From Eupeodes corollae (Eukaryota; Arthropoda; Insecta; Diptera; Syrphidae): a DNA stretch of 64,000 nt. The notes under the pieces were generated by a model. The model was not told the DNA's origin. It ran no database searches and saw only the letters and a list, made by a program, of their open reading frames with translations. Every line of letters starts with the position of its first letter. The first letter of the stretch is position 1. Location: contig NC_079147.1 in the NCBI RefSeq assembly GCF_945859685.1, positions 93,798,315 to 93,862,314 on the forward strand. The letters run 5' to 3'. Of this stretch, positions 48,190 to 61,500 are shown piece by piece. Both the position numbers and the translations under genes were made by a program.

Positions 48190-49110
48190 TAATTATTTTT
48201 AAATACAAAAAAAAGAAGGTTGGGATGCTACCCGCACTGATTACTTTTCAATCTGTTGATTTTTCAAAAAATTTTATAAACTATTAGCAACAACTTTTCG
48301 TGTAAGATAAAAATGTTTAAATTCAATATCTTTCTTTGATTCTAAAGATATTTGTGTTAAAACCAAATTTTAGATTTTGTTTTTTGTTAAAAAAAAATAG
48401 CTGTGCATTTTGTTTTTCAAAAAAAATAACTTTAAGTTAAGCACAATATTCTGAATATACATAAAATAAGTTTTATTTCAATATATTTTTTTGTTAACTA
48501 AATATTTTATGCGAAAACCAATTTTTGTAAGAACTTTGGTAGAATTTTTCTTAAAGTTAATATTATTTATAAAAAATTATAAATTGGATTTTTAAAAATA
48601 ACAATACTCTGAAGTCCATACCTTCATTTATTAGAAGTTCGAGCCTAAAATCAATTTTTACTAATTGTTTGTAATATTTTTTTTTAGCTCTTATTTTTTA
48701 TAAAAAAGAAACAGTTCATTGGAACTTTCTTAAAATTTAAAAAGGTGTGTACATTTTTTTTTAATGAAATGAAAGCTCAAAGCTTATATCTTTAATCGTT
48801 TCCAAAATATTCGAAAGATAGCCAATTTTTATAAACTTTTAGTTGTACATTTTTAAAATTTGTATTTTTGGCAATTTGTTTGAATTGCTTAACAATCGAA
48901 TTTATTTGAATTCAATTTCTCTGTGGGTTTTTGAGATTCGACTAAGAAAAAAGGTATCCTGATCGTACGTTCACACGTACATACACACAAATTAGACATC
49001 TCCCTCAAAACTTTTAATTTAAATTGTGTAGGGACCTTGAAACGTCGAGAAATGTCAACATTTTCCATTCTACAAATCGAACCGAGAATTAGAATTAAAA
49101 ATAACGTAAA
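48190..49110 (-). repeat. AT-rich modular dispersed repeat (copy 1)
   Basis: Inverted relative to the other copies: the terminal phrase is at the low end (GGGATGCTACCCGCACTGAT, AATCTGTTGATTTTTC) and the opening at the high end (AGGGACCTTGAAACGTCGAG, AAATGTCAACATTTTCC). Confidence 0.6.
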
Positions 49111-49599
49111 GAAAAATGTTGATGTTTAAAAAATGTACTCAAAAATTTTAAGCAGAGTTAGTATTTTGATGCCCTAAAATGCAAAAAAAAGATTGCTGTA
49201 TCTTAATTTTCCGAAATGACCGTTAAAGAAAAATTTGAAGACTTTTGAAGGTTTTCAATTGCAACTCCTTATAAGTGAGAACATCTTTTGACAAAGCTTA
49301 AGCTTAGTACGACAAAAGTGATTTTTGACAGATAAAATGTATTAAGCTTTATTTATTAGATACGCCTTTATTTAGCTTTATTTATTGTTCTAGAACGTTC
49401 AGAACAGAAATCTTTATATGCAGTATTTGACTACATTTTTGAAAGCCTTCCAATAAGAGTAGGATGATTTTGAAGTGGAATAAACCAAACTATACTACTT
49501 ATAACTTACTACCAACATTATTTTTTTATTTGAAATAATCAATAATTTTAATACTTAGAATAACTTCAAAAGTGTAACTAAAATTTATACCACTCGCAG

Positions 49600-50215
49600 A
49601 TAAATGAAACGTTTTATCAAAAAATCTGCACAAAAAGATACTAAAAGGTTTTCCGCTGTTAGAGGTTTCTTTTTGAATAACTCGCAATTTGAGTAAATTT
49701 CAATTTTGAAGTTGTCACATTTTCACATTTGACAAGTAAAAAGTACGAAATTACTAAATAAATAAAATATTTGCTTTTACGACAGATTGGAATTGTTACA
49801 ATTTATTACAAAAATGGGGAAAATTTTGATGTCACGCAGTTTGCAAAAGTAAAAAACTTTCGAGTCTTCTCCGTCGGAAATAGTAAAACTAGTGTAAAAT
49901 TGGAGCTGTTGGAACAAGATGATGTGTTCAATCCGAACCGTAAGCTAAAGAAAAACTGTCTTTATTATTTGCTGATGTATAGCCCGTATGTTATTAACGT
50001 AAAACCATTTTGCCGATTCCTCGTCAATTTTTGCCACAAAATATTACATTATTAATGAATTAGATCTTAATATTTTAAATTGCAGTTAACATAAGAACTT
50101 CGATCGATCACCAGTAACGTAGTGATAACTTTCGTGTATCCTATAGGTGCATAAAAGTGATCAGGATTTTTGTCGAAAAATAATCTTTAATAAAGAGACC
50201 TACTTAGGTCTAAAA
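49600..50215 (+). mobile_element. Probable mariner N-terminal remnant (copy 1)
   Basis: An AT-rich leader with CTCGCAATTTGAGTAAATTTC precedes an open stretch reading LLRQIGIVTIYYKNGENFDV, FRVFSVGNSKTSVK and EQDDVFNPNRK. This resembles the mariner helix-turn-helix region (IVTIYYKNGE...). In copy 2 a one-base loss near 63737 shifts the frame after LKKNCLYY. Assignment rests on pattern recognition only. Confidence 0.5.
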
Positions 50216-50220
50216 AAAAT

Positions 50221-53095
50221 TGTATTAATATAAACATTTATTTAAATTGTGGGTCGGAAAACTTAACTTTTTACTGTTTGGTGCAGTTTTTTGGCTAGCG
50301 GTGTGTTTGGACCATACTTATACGGAAATAAGGTTGAATTAACTATTTTGGTTCATATTTTGAAACAAATCAGAAGAAAATGATGTGGATGAGTCGGTGA
50401 TAAGTCTCGAAATGGTGACTACAATTGAGCTTCAACTCATTTACATTTTTTTTATCTTTGGAGTCACGTCCGAAACAATACCTTTAAGATGGAATTCATG
50501 AATAGGTTATCAAAAATTTGTTCAAAACGATTACATGCTTCAAGCGTATAGCAGTTCATCTGATATCATTTTTCACTGTTTATTACTGTATAGGTCTCTT
50601 CACACTTGTTTTTTAAATCTTAAATTGTGAATTCTTAATGGAAACCCCATAAGTGTTTAATTTTCAGCCATTGTCACCTCATATGCACGATATATCAATT
50701 AATCCTCATTGAAAAACTATTTCCTTGAAGAAAGTACTTTTTGAATTTACATATTTCTTCAAAAATTCATCTTCAATATAAAAGCTCATCAAAAAACTAT
50801 TCTTTAAGTGTATAAGAAAATTATTAAAAAATCAAATCGGGCGTACAACTGATCTATAATTGCTTTTAAAGTTTATGTTAACTTCGTACATCTTATCTAT
50901 TACCTTTACCCCTTAAATTATTATTATCCCTAGAAAGTCACTGAAGCCTTTGCCGACTTTTATATTTAACATACATTCTTCAACTTCAACATACTCGTAT
51001 GTGTTTTTGATTTTAATAACACATTTCAAGATGTACTCTGTATTGAACGCTGTTCGAAACTACCGCCGTAGAGTGTACATAAATATTTTCTTAGTAGCGT
51101 AATATTTTCTAAGCAAAACACCATATCGCAGTAATATCAATGCGAATAATTTTGAATGGCTCAGAATAGAAGAAGTCTTCTTTCAAACGCCACTATGATA
51201 AGTTTTATCAACTTTGTCACCAAATTTGACTTCAACTTTTAAGTTAACAAAATAAGATTAATACTTAACCCTATCGAAAATAAAGAAGCTTATATGCATA
51301 TACGTATTTATTAAACGTCATAAAATAGGTCTAATTAATTTCAGTTTATCTTAATGTGACTTGATAAATATATATTTTTAAGTTATAAACTAAAAAGAAA
51401 CTGTTTTTCTAACACATGTGAACTAAAAGCTCTGAATTAGTTTATTCAAATTAAAGATATAAATTAATATAAACATATATTTAAATCAAATATAATCTTT
51501 AATCATTTCACTTAATCGTTTCCATTTGAACAACAACAAAAAAAAACTTTTATGTCATCTGAAGTCTGTTGAACTATTAATCAAATTAAATTAATGCCCC
51601 TACATATGAAAATTAACGTATTTTTTTAATTATTATTATAGATCGAGAAAATCTTGTTTTATTCAATTTTATTTTATTATAAATATACAATAAATCAAAA
51701 CTTGTTCTACGATGTTTAAAATTATTTGAAATATTAATGATTGGTAGGTCATAAGTCTTTTTAAGTAGAGAAGGAAATCATATAACTATACTGAAACAGG
51801 TGTAATTGTCAACGTAAGGCAAGTTTTTCTAAAGTATTTTATTTGAATACATATAAGTTTAATATTATTTATGCAGGTACATTTTTAAATAAATTGCAAC
51901 TATTTTGTTTCTTTGTATTTTTCAGTGTTTTTTTTAAATAAACCTTTCCTAAAAAAAGAAGAATATTGAAAATAACAAACATTTATTTACTAAACTTTCT
52001 AAGCTTAAAACAACTAAAAGCTGTTGTAAACTATATTATCAGTAAAATACCAACATTCGTTTAGTACCTTTATAGTTTTCGACAACATAACGGATATTGC
52101 TAAATTTGTATCCTTACTTAATATTTCTTGACGGTTTTCATATTTCATTTCACTAATAACCAGTTAATATTTTTTTTCAATTACGTATTTTATAATTGAC
52201 ATTAAATATTCAAATTTATTATAAATATTTATTAATTTAAGACCCAATTTAACCAATCACATGTGCTAAAGAATTGTCATGCCGACGGCCATTTTACCGA
52301 TGGATGCATAATTAACAATATTTTAAAACTTGATTTTTAAGGGGATTTGCTTTTCCATTCAAAAACGTGTCTCAGTTTTTAGGCTTTAGAAAAATTAGAT
52401 ATTGTTATTTTCTTCTTTGATATTATTATAAATTCATATAGAAGGTTTGTAGGTGTTTTGCTTTAGTTCCTGAAGATTAAAAGGTTAATGACATTTTATA
52501 AAGCAACTGTGGTTTTGAAGCAATAGCTTATATTGAGAATGTATAATTTATTAAAGATGTAATTGCAACACTTCTATAACAATCACATCTTATTTTTAGA
52601 AATGTACATATTGGATAATTTATTGTATTGGTGTTTTTTGAAAATAAAATTTCTATATTTTTTTTAGTTATTTCCGTATATTTTCCTTCTGTTTTAAATT
52701 TTATATGCAAATATTGATTAATGTTGTGTTCAAAATTTTTATTAAAAATTTAATTTAATTTTGTATGAATAAGCTTCTCGTATAATAATAATTCGGTACC
52801 GCATTTAATCAACTTTATAAGGTTTGATGATTGATATAAACGTTGCAGCGATTTTGTTGATGCTAAAAAATACTTCGTTTTTACATTGAAAACCAGTACG
52901 TTTGTTCTGATCATAAATTAATGTATACATGTAACAATCCAATTCAGTTCTTGAGTTTGTCGTGAAGTCTAGAATTAATGTTCAAAACACTTGGAATTAT
53001 TGGCATAGTTCTTTCTACGCTGTAATTTTGCCATATAAGTAAATGATTTTTCCTGAAAATCTAATGTAACCATGATATTCTAAATTGATAACAGC
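50221..53095. other. AT-rich tract with no counterpart in the window
   Basis: If the duplication continues, its partner lies beyond 64000. No coding or transposon signature. GCCGACGGCCATTTTACCGA at 52281-52300 is a small GC-richer patch. Confidence 0.4.
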
Positions 53096-53097
53096 AG

Positions 53098-53390
53098 TAC
53101 CCGTGGCGTGATAGTTCGTCCGTATGGGACCAGTAACTTAGTTGTAAGTTATGGTTAATTATGCTAGTTTTATACATTTTTTTTAGCACTGGCACTGCCT
53201 CTGGCGAGGAATTGGCAAATCCTTAAAGAGTAATTCTTGTCATCAAAAGAGCTTTCTCAAATCAGCCATTCGAATTTTGTTTAAAACTGTAGGTCCTCTA
53301 TATCCCTGGCAACAATTCTTTCACACCGAAATAGTTGAGAGCTGTAAGTCACTTATCCCTAGTATTCAACGGGCTATTGCCGTTTTTTAA
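53098..53390 (+). mobile_element. tRNA-derived SINE, plus strand
   Basis: Starts TACCCGTGGCGTGATAGTTCG, matching the head of the SINE at 4982. Continues with GCACTGCCTCTGGCGAGGAA, TAATTCTTGTCATCAAAAGA, GCTTTCTCAAATCAGCC and GAGAGCTGTAAGTCACT, ending GGGCTATTGCCG plus a T run. The part after the A-box region is replaced by unrelated sequence, so the B box is lost. Confidence 0.75.
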
Positions 53391-54299
53391 CCGCATGAAA
53401 AATTTAGATATTTGTTGTCTTTGAATTGAAATGAAAATTACTTTGACATAAGGAAAATTGCCGAAAATTGAGAAAACACAATTCTCATGTCACGATAGTC
53501 TGTTAAATCAACCATATTGACCCATTTGAGCAGCTTACTCGATATCAGCAGCATTGGTTTTTGTTTCTAAACAATCTTTGATCAGGCGTTAAAGCTAGCT
53601 GAACTATGCCGCCGCATTAGTCCACCTCTGAAGACATATGACGTGGGTTAGTGAAAATTGGGACTGATCGCGAATCAACTATGTATCTTGTAGCCATCAC
53701 GTAGATAAATTTCAGCAATATATCTGTGTTGCATAATTTTTTAATATTAATAAGGTCTTAAAAACACCTCATACATTCACAATATTTCAAATGTTCCACA
53801 ACAGATCTTTAAGTATTTCCTAGATTTTTAAACCATTATTTCCGTTTTCTTACGGGCAGTGGTATTTTACTAACTTGTGGTATAACGTAGCAACAATAAA
53901 CAAATATATAGTAAATAATTGCTAAAATTTATATTACTGTGAGCCTAACTTAAGGTCCATTTTGAAAGCTAAGCACCTTTATCATCTATGTACATGCCTA
54001 CATTTTTAGAAGTTGCAAAAATTGAATATAAACAACTTTATGGTGTTAAGAATATATTCTCTAAAACTTGTTTATATACCTTTTAACAGAAAATATCGGA
54101 ATATTAAGTGGCTGAGTTCCTTTTGAAAACAATTTTAAATCGAAAAAAGAATTGTTCATAAAATCTATGAACGGCGATAATTTAAAAAAATTACCCAAAA
54201 CATGTTATAAAGTTATCATTGGTATTTATTGTTATTGTTAAAATTAATATAGTTTATGTAGATACTATATTGTTATATATACGCATCGCATAGTCCAAA

Positions 54300-54540
54300 A
54301 AAGTCTCTGTAGATCAGGCCTAATATTATTGTTTTTTTTTGAAAAAAGTAATAGGAACAAATGAAAAAAAGTTGGTTTCAACCTTCTATTTTTATTTATT
54401 TTTAAGTTTGAAAAAATTGTGATTTTCAAAAGCCTGTTTTTTCATATATTGTTATAGGTAATAAATATATTATCACACAATCAACAAAAAGAAAGCTGCT
54501 GCACGGAGGACTTTTGGGACTTTGGTGTTTATTATTTTGA
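54300..54540 (+). repeat. Dispersed repeat shared with 28605-28870
   Basis: Shares ATCAGGCCTAAT, GAAAAAAGTAATAGGAAC, CATATATTGTTATAGGTAA and CAACAAAAAGAAAGCTGCTG then ACGGAGGAC with the earlier copy. Lies just left of the gap. Confidence 0.6.
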
Positions 54541-54624
54541 CAAGATATATTTTGTTTTGGAAAAAGGGTCATCTATAGATTTGAAAAATGGTATTTTGTT
54601 TCATAAATATGAAGCTCTAAATTC

Positions 54625-54824
54625 NNNNNNNNNNNNNNNNNNNNNNNNNNNNNNNNNNNNNNNNNNNNNNNNNNNNNNNNNNNNNNNNNNNNNNNNNNNN
54701 NNNNNNNNNNNNNNNNNNNNNNNNNNNNNNNNNNNNNNNNNNNNNNNNNNNNNNNNNNNNNNNNNNNNNNNNNNNNNNNNNNNNNNNNNNNNNNNNNNNN
54801 NNNNNNNNNNNNNNNNNNNNNNNN
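54625..54824. other. Assembly gap, exactly 200 N
   Basis: Second 200-N placeholder. Copy 2 of the duplication starts directly after it. Confidence 0.99.
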
Positions 54825-54950
54825 AATCCCCAAAAAGTTACCGTTTAGTGTGAATCCTAGGCTGACGGCGTAATTGGTCCGTATTTTTTTTAAAAGACGT
54901 TAGTGAGACGGTCACAGTTACATAACGATGATAACTAATTTCTTATGACC
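54825..54950 (+). mobile_element. mariner fragment at contig start (copy 2)
   Basis: Corresponds to 40260-40390 of the mariner element in copy 1 (AAAAAGTTACCG, GGCGTAATTGGTCCGTATTT, TCACAGTTACATAACGATG). It then lacks the QQDGA region and right end present in copy 1. Confidence 0.8.
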
Positions 54951-56559
54951 AAGGGCTTTGGTAGTTTTATTTAGTTTTAAGTTTCAAACAAAATAAATAC
55001 AAATCAGAATTTACAATTTTAGACAAATTTGACAACTCACGGTTGGTTCTACGTCAAAGTACTTACAGTGTGACAGACCCGACAGGGATATCGATTTAAT
55101 GACAATGAGTTTTTGAGACTCCCCCATCATTGTTTAGTCTTGATTGAAAATTCAAGTTCCAATCTTAAAATGCCAACAATATTTGCTTCAAAGAACATTT
55201 AATTAGTAAAACTTAAAACAAAAATGCAGCAACAGAATTTCCAACCAACAAAACAAAAGTAACAAATATTCCAATGAATAATATCAACCTACGTGTTGTA
55301 TTTCAAGCTCGATAAATAAATTTATAATATAACACGCTTAAGCCCAATAATTCAAATCGCACACATTTGTTACTTCAAGTTTAAAAATAATTGATTATTC
55401 TGAACAATAATGCAAATAGCTTTAGAAATGTCTTTTAATTGTATTCAATTTACAAAAGTCTTACCTTGTTTTATAAAGATTAAATATACATCTTTATGTT
55501 GTGTGTATAAATGTGAGTTTAGGTAATAGTGCGATGTATAGCATGCAAATATACATACATTTCAACGGACTTGTTTTATAAGAATTTATACATTTTTGAC
55601 GTTTCAACCCTTCACTATATTTTCGTTTGTTCTCTCTCATAAGGGGTTGGTAAAATATTAATTTGACAAATGCCATTTTTACTTTTCCGTTCAAAAAAAT
55701 ATTTATATATATTTACAAGAATCTTTGTAGCTCTGTACACATATATAACCACCATTCAGCTGATATAGGCAGATATATAATCTATATACATATTCGTATG
55801 TATTTAAGTTAGTTTAAATATAATTTAAATGTATTTTAGTTCATTTGTTTCGGTTTCTATGGGAAAGGAATTCGTTTTTTCGCTTTTTCGTTTTTTTGTT
55901 TCATTCTTTTTGTACGTCTTGAAACTAATTCATCAACATAACAAATGTCATGATAGCTATCCGACTTTAGCCGGAATCACGAAATACACGCGATTTCTTT
56001 TTGGAAAATAAGACAAATAATATACAAGTGAAAATACAAAGAGAGGCCATATACACTATACCTATACACTATATACAGTTTAATATGTTCAGAAGGAAAA
56101 TCTTATGAAGTCTTTGTACAATTGTGCTTATTAAGCATGAAATGGAATAGTTTGACTTGTAGGTACAATTGGTGTCGGCTTTTGACAAAATTTACTTTTA
56201 AGTTTCCAAATTAAGAGAAACATGTTAGTTGCATACAAAGTTATACAGTCACTTCACAATGCAATACAGATCAGGAGGTATTATGAATACACGGTACGTT
56301 CGCTTAGGAACTTAATTAGAAGAAAAAAAATATTTTGAACTTTTTTGATGAAGCTCTTGGAAAAATATGAAAACCTTGAAATTTGAAGTCTGTATCAATA
56401 CTTTTTGAGATCTTTTACTTCTACTTTTGTTGAGTTTAAAAAGCCAAAATGAACAAGTATTGTTCTAAGTATATAGCTTAAAATTATTTTCTTATTTTTA
56501 GGGATTTTGTAGTTGGAAGTATAAAAGGATTTATTTCGGTAAAAGAACGCATCATAAGA

Positions 56560-57045
56560 AGCTCATTTTTACGATATTTTAGTGACATCTGTGAATTATC
56601 GGCTCAGCGCCGCCGTTCGAAATTGAATTCTTCATTATACTCTAATAAGTACAAAGTATCGTGGAAGGATCCAAGAACGAAGCCTTCCAAAATATCGCTG
56701 GTGCAAGAATTGCAACCAAACGACATTCAATAGTGCCTTGAAAAGTTTCTAGAAGATGCCCTTTTTAATCGAAAAATTGAACAATCAAATCTGCTGTATT
56801 TGGAGCGGAGAGCAGCAAGAAGCATTTCCAGATCTACTATTGCATCCAAAAAAGTCAATTTTTGGTGTGGTTTATGGACTTGGGAAAGTATTAGGCCGTT
56901 TTTTGCAACGTTGCTATGAACTTTGTGCGATGATAATACATTTTTTAAGGAAAAAATCAAGAACTCAACTTACATGACATGTGCTTTAAATGAGGTGCCA
57001 CATACAAAACAAATAATGGACCAAGTTCGCTGAACAGTTTATTTA
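56560..57045 (+). mobile_element. Degenerate mariner transposase middle region (copy 2)
   Basis: Counterpart of 42120-42650. Reads MPFLIEKLNNQICCIWSGEQ, EAFPDLLLHPKK and then the shifted WCGLWTW region. Slightly better preserved than copy 1. Confidence 0.7.
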
Positions 57046-57049
57046 ACGT

Positions 57050-58150
57050 TTGGGGCGGTCAGTAAGCTGTCTCGGCCGTGAGACTTTAAGTCTTTAGAAT
57101 GTTCGTTAAGCCCTAAGAACTTCTTGATTCGACCTAGAAAACCCAAACACCTTGAGGCATTTTTGGCGACATCGCGTATGTGATCGTTCCACAAGAGGTG
57201 GCTGGTGGTACACATACCGAGAATATCGAGATCTCCAGTCTCCTCGATGCAAATGCCATCCATGAAAATTACAGGGGGAGTATATCTCGCTTTAACGATA
57301 CAAGACAGCATTGGGTTTTCGAAGCATTAAATTCCACGTGTTTTCTTATTCTCCATTGTACAATCCTGTTTAGATCAGAATTTAATGAACTTACCATATT
57401 TTGTCGTTGCAGTTCCACATTCGAAGGTGAGGGATGTGATTCTGAAAACGAATATGAAAAGCTAATAGTGATATCGTTAGCAAAACAGTGTATTGGATTA
57501 GAAGTTGCAGACAGGAGATCGTTAATAAAAATGAGAAAGAGTATTGGAGATAAAACAGAGCCCTGGGGCACACCAGCATTTATTATGGTTTTAAGACTTG
57601 AAGCCATACAAGCCAACTTGTATTGAACGATTCGAAATGTAATTACTAATCCAATGAAGCAGGGATTCATGAAAACCGAAAGCACGCATTTTTGATAAGA
57701 GAGACTGATGCCAAACCCTATCAAATGCTTTTGAAATATCAAGTGCAATAATCTTACTTTCTCCAAAATGATATAAAGATTTGCTTCACTATTCGGTGAG
57801 ATGAGCCAAAAGATCACCAGTGGACCTATTGCTACGAAAGCCATATTGTCGGTTATTAAGAAGCATTCGATCTTCGAGATATTTCTTGAGCTGATAATTA
57901 ATCAGCGTTTCCATGACCTTGGAAAGAAGGGACGTAAGTGCAATCGGTCGAAAAATAGACAGTGGTTTTGCCAGCGTTGAAGAACACCTCTTCCAGTGAT
58001 TTTATGAATGTTAAGATCTTAAGAACTTTTACCACAGTACGAGTACGAAAAAAGATTGGTCCCATAGAATCACTAACTCGCTCTTGTAAAGGCGGAGTCA
58101 AAACACTCACTGGAAACGTTGAATTGGCGGCGAACTGCCTCTTACTCTAT
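57050..58150 (-). mobile_element. Non-LTR retrotransposon RT fragment (copy 2)
   Basis: Counterpart of 42655-43710. Reads NAGVPQGSVLSPILFLIFIN, DLLSATSNPIHCFANDI (FADD box with Asp to Asn, about 57485), VELQRQNMVSSLNSDLNRIV and HVEFNASKTQCCLVSLKRDI. Retains a 140-base stretch deleted in copy 1, while part of the upstream region is lost. Confidence 0.85.
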
Positions 58151-58204
58151 ATATAAAGTCCACCTCACACAACAACTAAAGGCAGCTGCCAATTTTTTTT
58201 TTTT

Positions 58205-58510
58205 TTTAAACTTGACGTCTTAGCGCTATCAACTGGTCACCAAGATTATGCGATTTGACACCGCTGTACAATTTTGTGTCGGTCTAAAAAGACCGTGTTT
58301 AAAAGTTATGGCTGAGATACCGCCCAATATGTGTTAAAAAGTGATCGAAAATGACCTCACAAGAATCGATGCTGGCAACAATTCGCATGCTGGGCAATTA
58401 AATGATGTAGTATAGTGAATGTCAATCTTCAAACTTTATATGTAATATTATATTACATAAGTCTTTTATTTACGCTTACTTTTAAAACCACAAAATGGAT
58501 AACCCTGTAT
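58205..58510 (+). mobile_element. Right end of a deleted mariner (copy 2)
   Basis: Only the C-terminal and terminal-repeat portion corresponding to 44300-44665 remains, ending AAAATGGATAACCCTGTAT at 58491-58509. The N-terminal half present in copy 1 is replaced by about 60 unrelated bases (58141-58200). Confidence 0.75.
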
Positions 58511-61500
58511 AATCATACAAAAAACACTTTGTTCTAGTCGTTTTAACATAACTATTAAGTGGTTGTCTCTTCTTAATTTCATAAAGCCTGCAATGCACAA
58601 AGATTATTTTCTAAACCGTACTACATGAATGTGAAATGTTTTTTTCACATTATTGAAAAATTTAAAATTGTATTACATTGAAAGTGTATATGCCATAAAA
58701 TTTGTTGATTTCAAAAATTAAGTTTTTGGGGTATAAAACCTCTTTTTTCAATAGACTTTTCTAATTGCTTGCATACAGAGTTTGGCATCGTTAGACTGTT
58801 CAAAATTCAACAAGCACGTTACTACATACAAAAGCTGTCCTTTTAACATTGATTACTTTTTTGTTAATAACTTAATACCTTTTATACATTTTTAAATAAT
58901 CATAATATCTTCAGCACTCAAAGGAGCAATTTTTCATTGACAATGAAATGTGATCTAGATTTTTAATTTCAAAAATTCAAAGTGGGTTAAATTGAAAAAA
59001 AAAATTCTTGATAGTTCTGTCTCAAGTTAATCTATCGAAATCGTCCGATTAGCTTTATCTTTATAGTTAATATCACAAACAAAAGATTCCATTAAAAAAT
59101 ATCGGTTTACAAGCCCACTGGACATTAATGCTCAATAAACTCTAGCCCCAAGTGTCTTTAAGTAAATTTAAATATGTTTATTGTTGGAGAATACTTTCTA
59201 AAGCTAAATGTTTTGATTGCTTTTAGTCTTTAAGTTAAGTGAAACATAGGAAAATGCAAACAAATCCTGGCGTAAGGCTTTAAAATAGAACTTTAAATGC
59301 ATATAATTATATATAATTAACCTTAATGCCAAACAAAAATAAACAAAACAAATCTAAAAAACACCTAAATGTTGATATCATAAGGTTTTTCTTTATAAAA
59401 GAAACAATCAATTAATTACCAGTATAGTACATAACCTATAACACATGCAACTTATCTAAGATTCAATTTCCTTAACAAGTCATTAATTTGTTCGTTACTT
59501 AACTTTAGAACACAAAAAATATGGTTCTTTAAGCAAATATTAGAATGTGAACAAAAAGAGTCTAATGGAACTTTATAAAGATGCTCTATACACTGGGGGC
59601 TTTGTTGTTGTTGCTCTATTAACGCAAAACGAATCAATTAAGTATTTAAATTTTCTATAAAACTTCTCATCATCAGCATCATACAACAACAACAAAAACA
59701 ACAAAAGTCATATCAAAAAACCCCACCAGTATATGCCAAACATCAGAAGAAGGAATTACCATAAATTATTTGAAATTGTTTCGAAGAGCGACATACAGAT
59801 CAATTGGTGTTAATTAAATCCCCGAAGAAAAAGTCACTAAAAAGACAAGCCCAGGCTGCTGCTATGGCTATAAATTATTTTCTGTCATTTGGTTTGAGTA
59901 TATTGTGTATTTAATTTTTGTTTTATTTGTTCATAGTTCGTATATCTGCAGCTTCTGTGCCAAAGGCATATTGAATAAATATTTTGTTTCTTTTTTTTAT
60001 CTTAAGACGTTTTGAATATTTGATCATGCATAAAAATATACATGCGTCAAAATCTTTTTTGTTTTTAATCCTTCCTCAGTGGCTAACCCAAATCAAATGA
60101 GATTGTAAGAAGTCTACAAAAATCCATAAATCAATCGATGGCTTGACACCCAAAATATACGAAACAAAAGGAGCATCTTGATCTTGGAAAATGATTACTT
60201 TGCGGTACGATCTTCGAAGGGCAAAATAGGTTCATCCCCTAAAATTCCAATGGTGAGAAAATGCAGTTTATATACCTTTTGCGGGAAATCATTTTTCATG
60301 GACTCGTGGCAATGTCATAAATTTCAAAAAACAACAACACACAAAAAATTATCACCGAGACCACCATTTACACAACATACAAAACAAACAACAAAATTTC
60401 TTTGGCCCAAAACGCCGGGCGGTAGGTCGTTTGGTGCGGTGCGGCGCGGCGTGAAAGATGGGTCCATTAAATACTCATAAAAATTTGTAAGCACCTCATA
60501 AAAATAGTCATAAATAATTTTTTAGTTTGTTGAGGTTATGTTTTTATTTTTTCTTCTCATTTTGTTTGTTGTCCTCTCGATTTGTTGCTTTGTTTGTTGT
60601 GCCCAAATATGTTGCTTTGCTGAGATTCGGTAGTAGTTGCACGATGGATGTCCTGATGATCCTTGATATGATATTGTATTTAGTTTTGTTAATTGCCCTT
60701 GTGGTCACCCGTGCTGAGGACATTATCGTCATCAGAGTGTAGAAAGATACATCATAAATCGGAGATGATTTATCGTTTTTATTTTCTTGTTTTTCATTCA
60801 ACATCCAGGACAAGGGAGGTTGTTGTCATGTCGTCATTATGACAATATTTATGGTTTCATCACACAATTATTCAATTGGTATTTTTGTAAATGATGTTTG
60901 TCTTTTTTTTCTGTATAAACATTCCATAAAAAGGTATAAGGAGTGTGTGTTTAAATCATTTTCGAATTTGGAATAATGTCCTTTTAATTCATTCATAAGC
61001 TTTCTCCTTTCGAATGATATGAATAGGTTTAGTATAAATGTGCGTAGGCGTACAGGAGGATTTATAGCAGGTATTGCGTGTATCTTATCAAGACGAGGAA
61101 TTTATTTGCGTTCTAGTTAAGGAAAAGTATGGAGGAGCTCTATGAAAAGAAAAAAAAAGTCATAAATCTCAAAGACGGAAAGTCCTTTAAATTAACATAC
61201 GTCATACACGCGTTATCCAAGTGGCTATATAGACTGGGTATATTGTATTTTGTATTTGTATGAAAGAAAGTCAAGAATTTATATTTCATTTCTATTTTGT
61301 GTTCTTGTTTTATTAATAAAGTGCGTGCAGGCTGACCTGACCGCCAGAAGACCAGGCGCTACATATTTAACCTTAGTGACTATAAGTATTGCTATATATG
61401 GGTACCAATGCCGCCACCAACCGCCACGTTTCTATTCATCGGAACGTGAAAAATTCCCATTTTTCTTTTGTCATACTACCTATAGGTGTATTTATGTATT

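Larger units (their letters stand above)
44670..48190. other. Non-coding core of copy 1, candidate Scr upstream regulatory block
   Basis: No transposon recognised. The part 45720-48190 is far better matched in copy 2 (59450-61880) than the adjacent 44800-45450. In about 550 bases from 45720 I see roughly eight substitutions and one 9-base indel. Holds CAACAACAACAAAAACAAC runs, a GC-rich island and a TCATAAA cluster. Open frames here accumulate amino-acid changes between copies and are not coding. Confidence 0.45.
40260..50220 (+). repeat. Long direct duplication, copy 1
   Basis: Matches 54825-64000 in order and orientation. Anchors: 40506 to about 54955, 42300 to 56727, 46815 to 60527, 48480 to about 62150, 50200 to about 63980. 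The offset falls from about 14.4 kb to 13.7 kb because copy 2 lacks most of 43600-44290. Contains mariner and non-LTR fragments, an AT-rich repeat and a well-conserved non-coding core. Confidence 0.95.
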
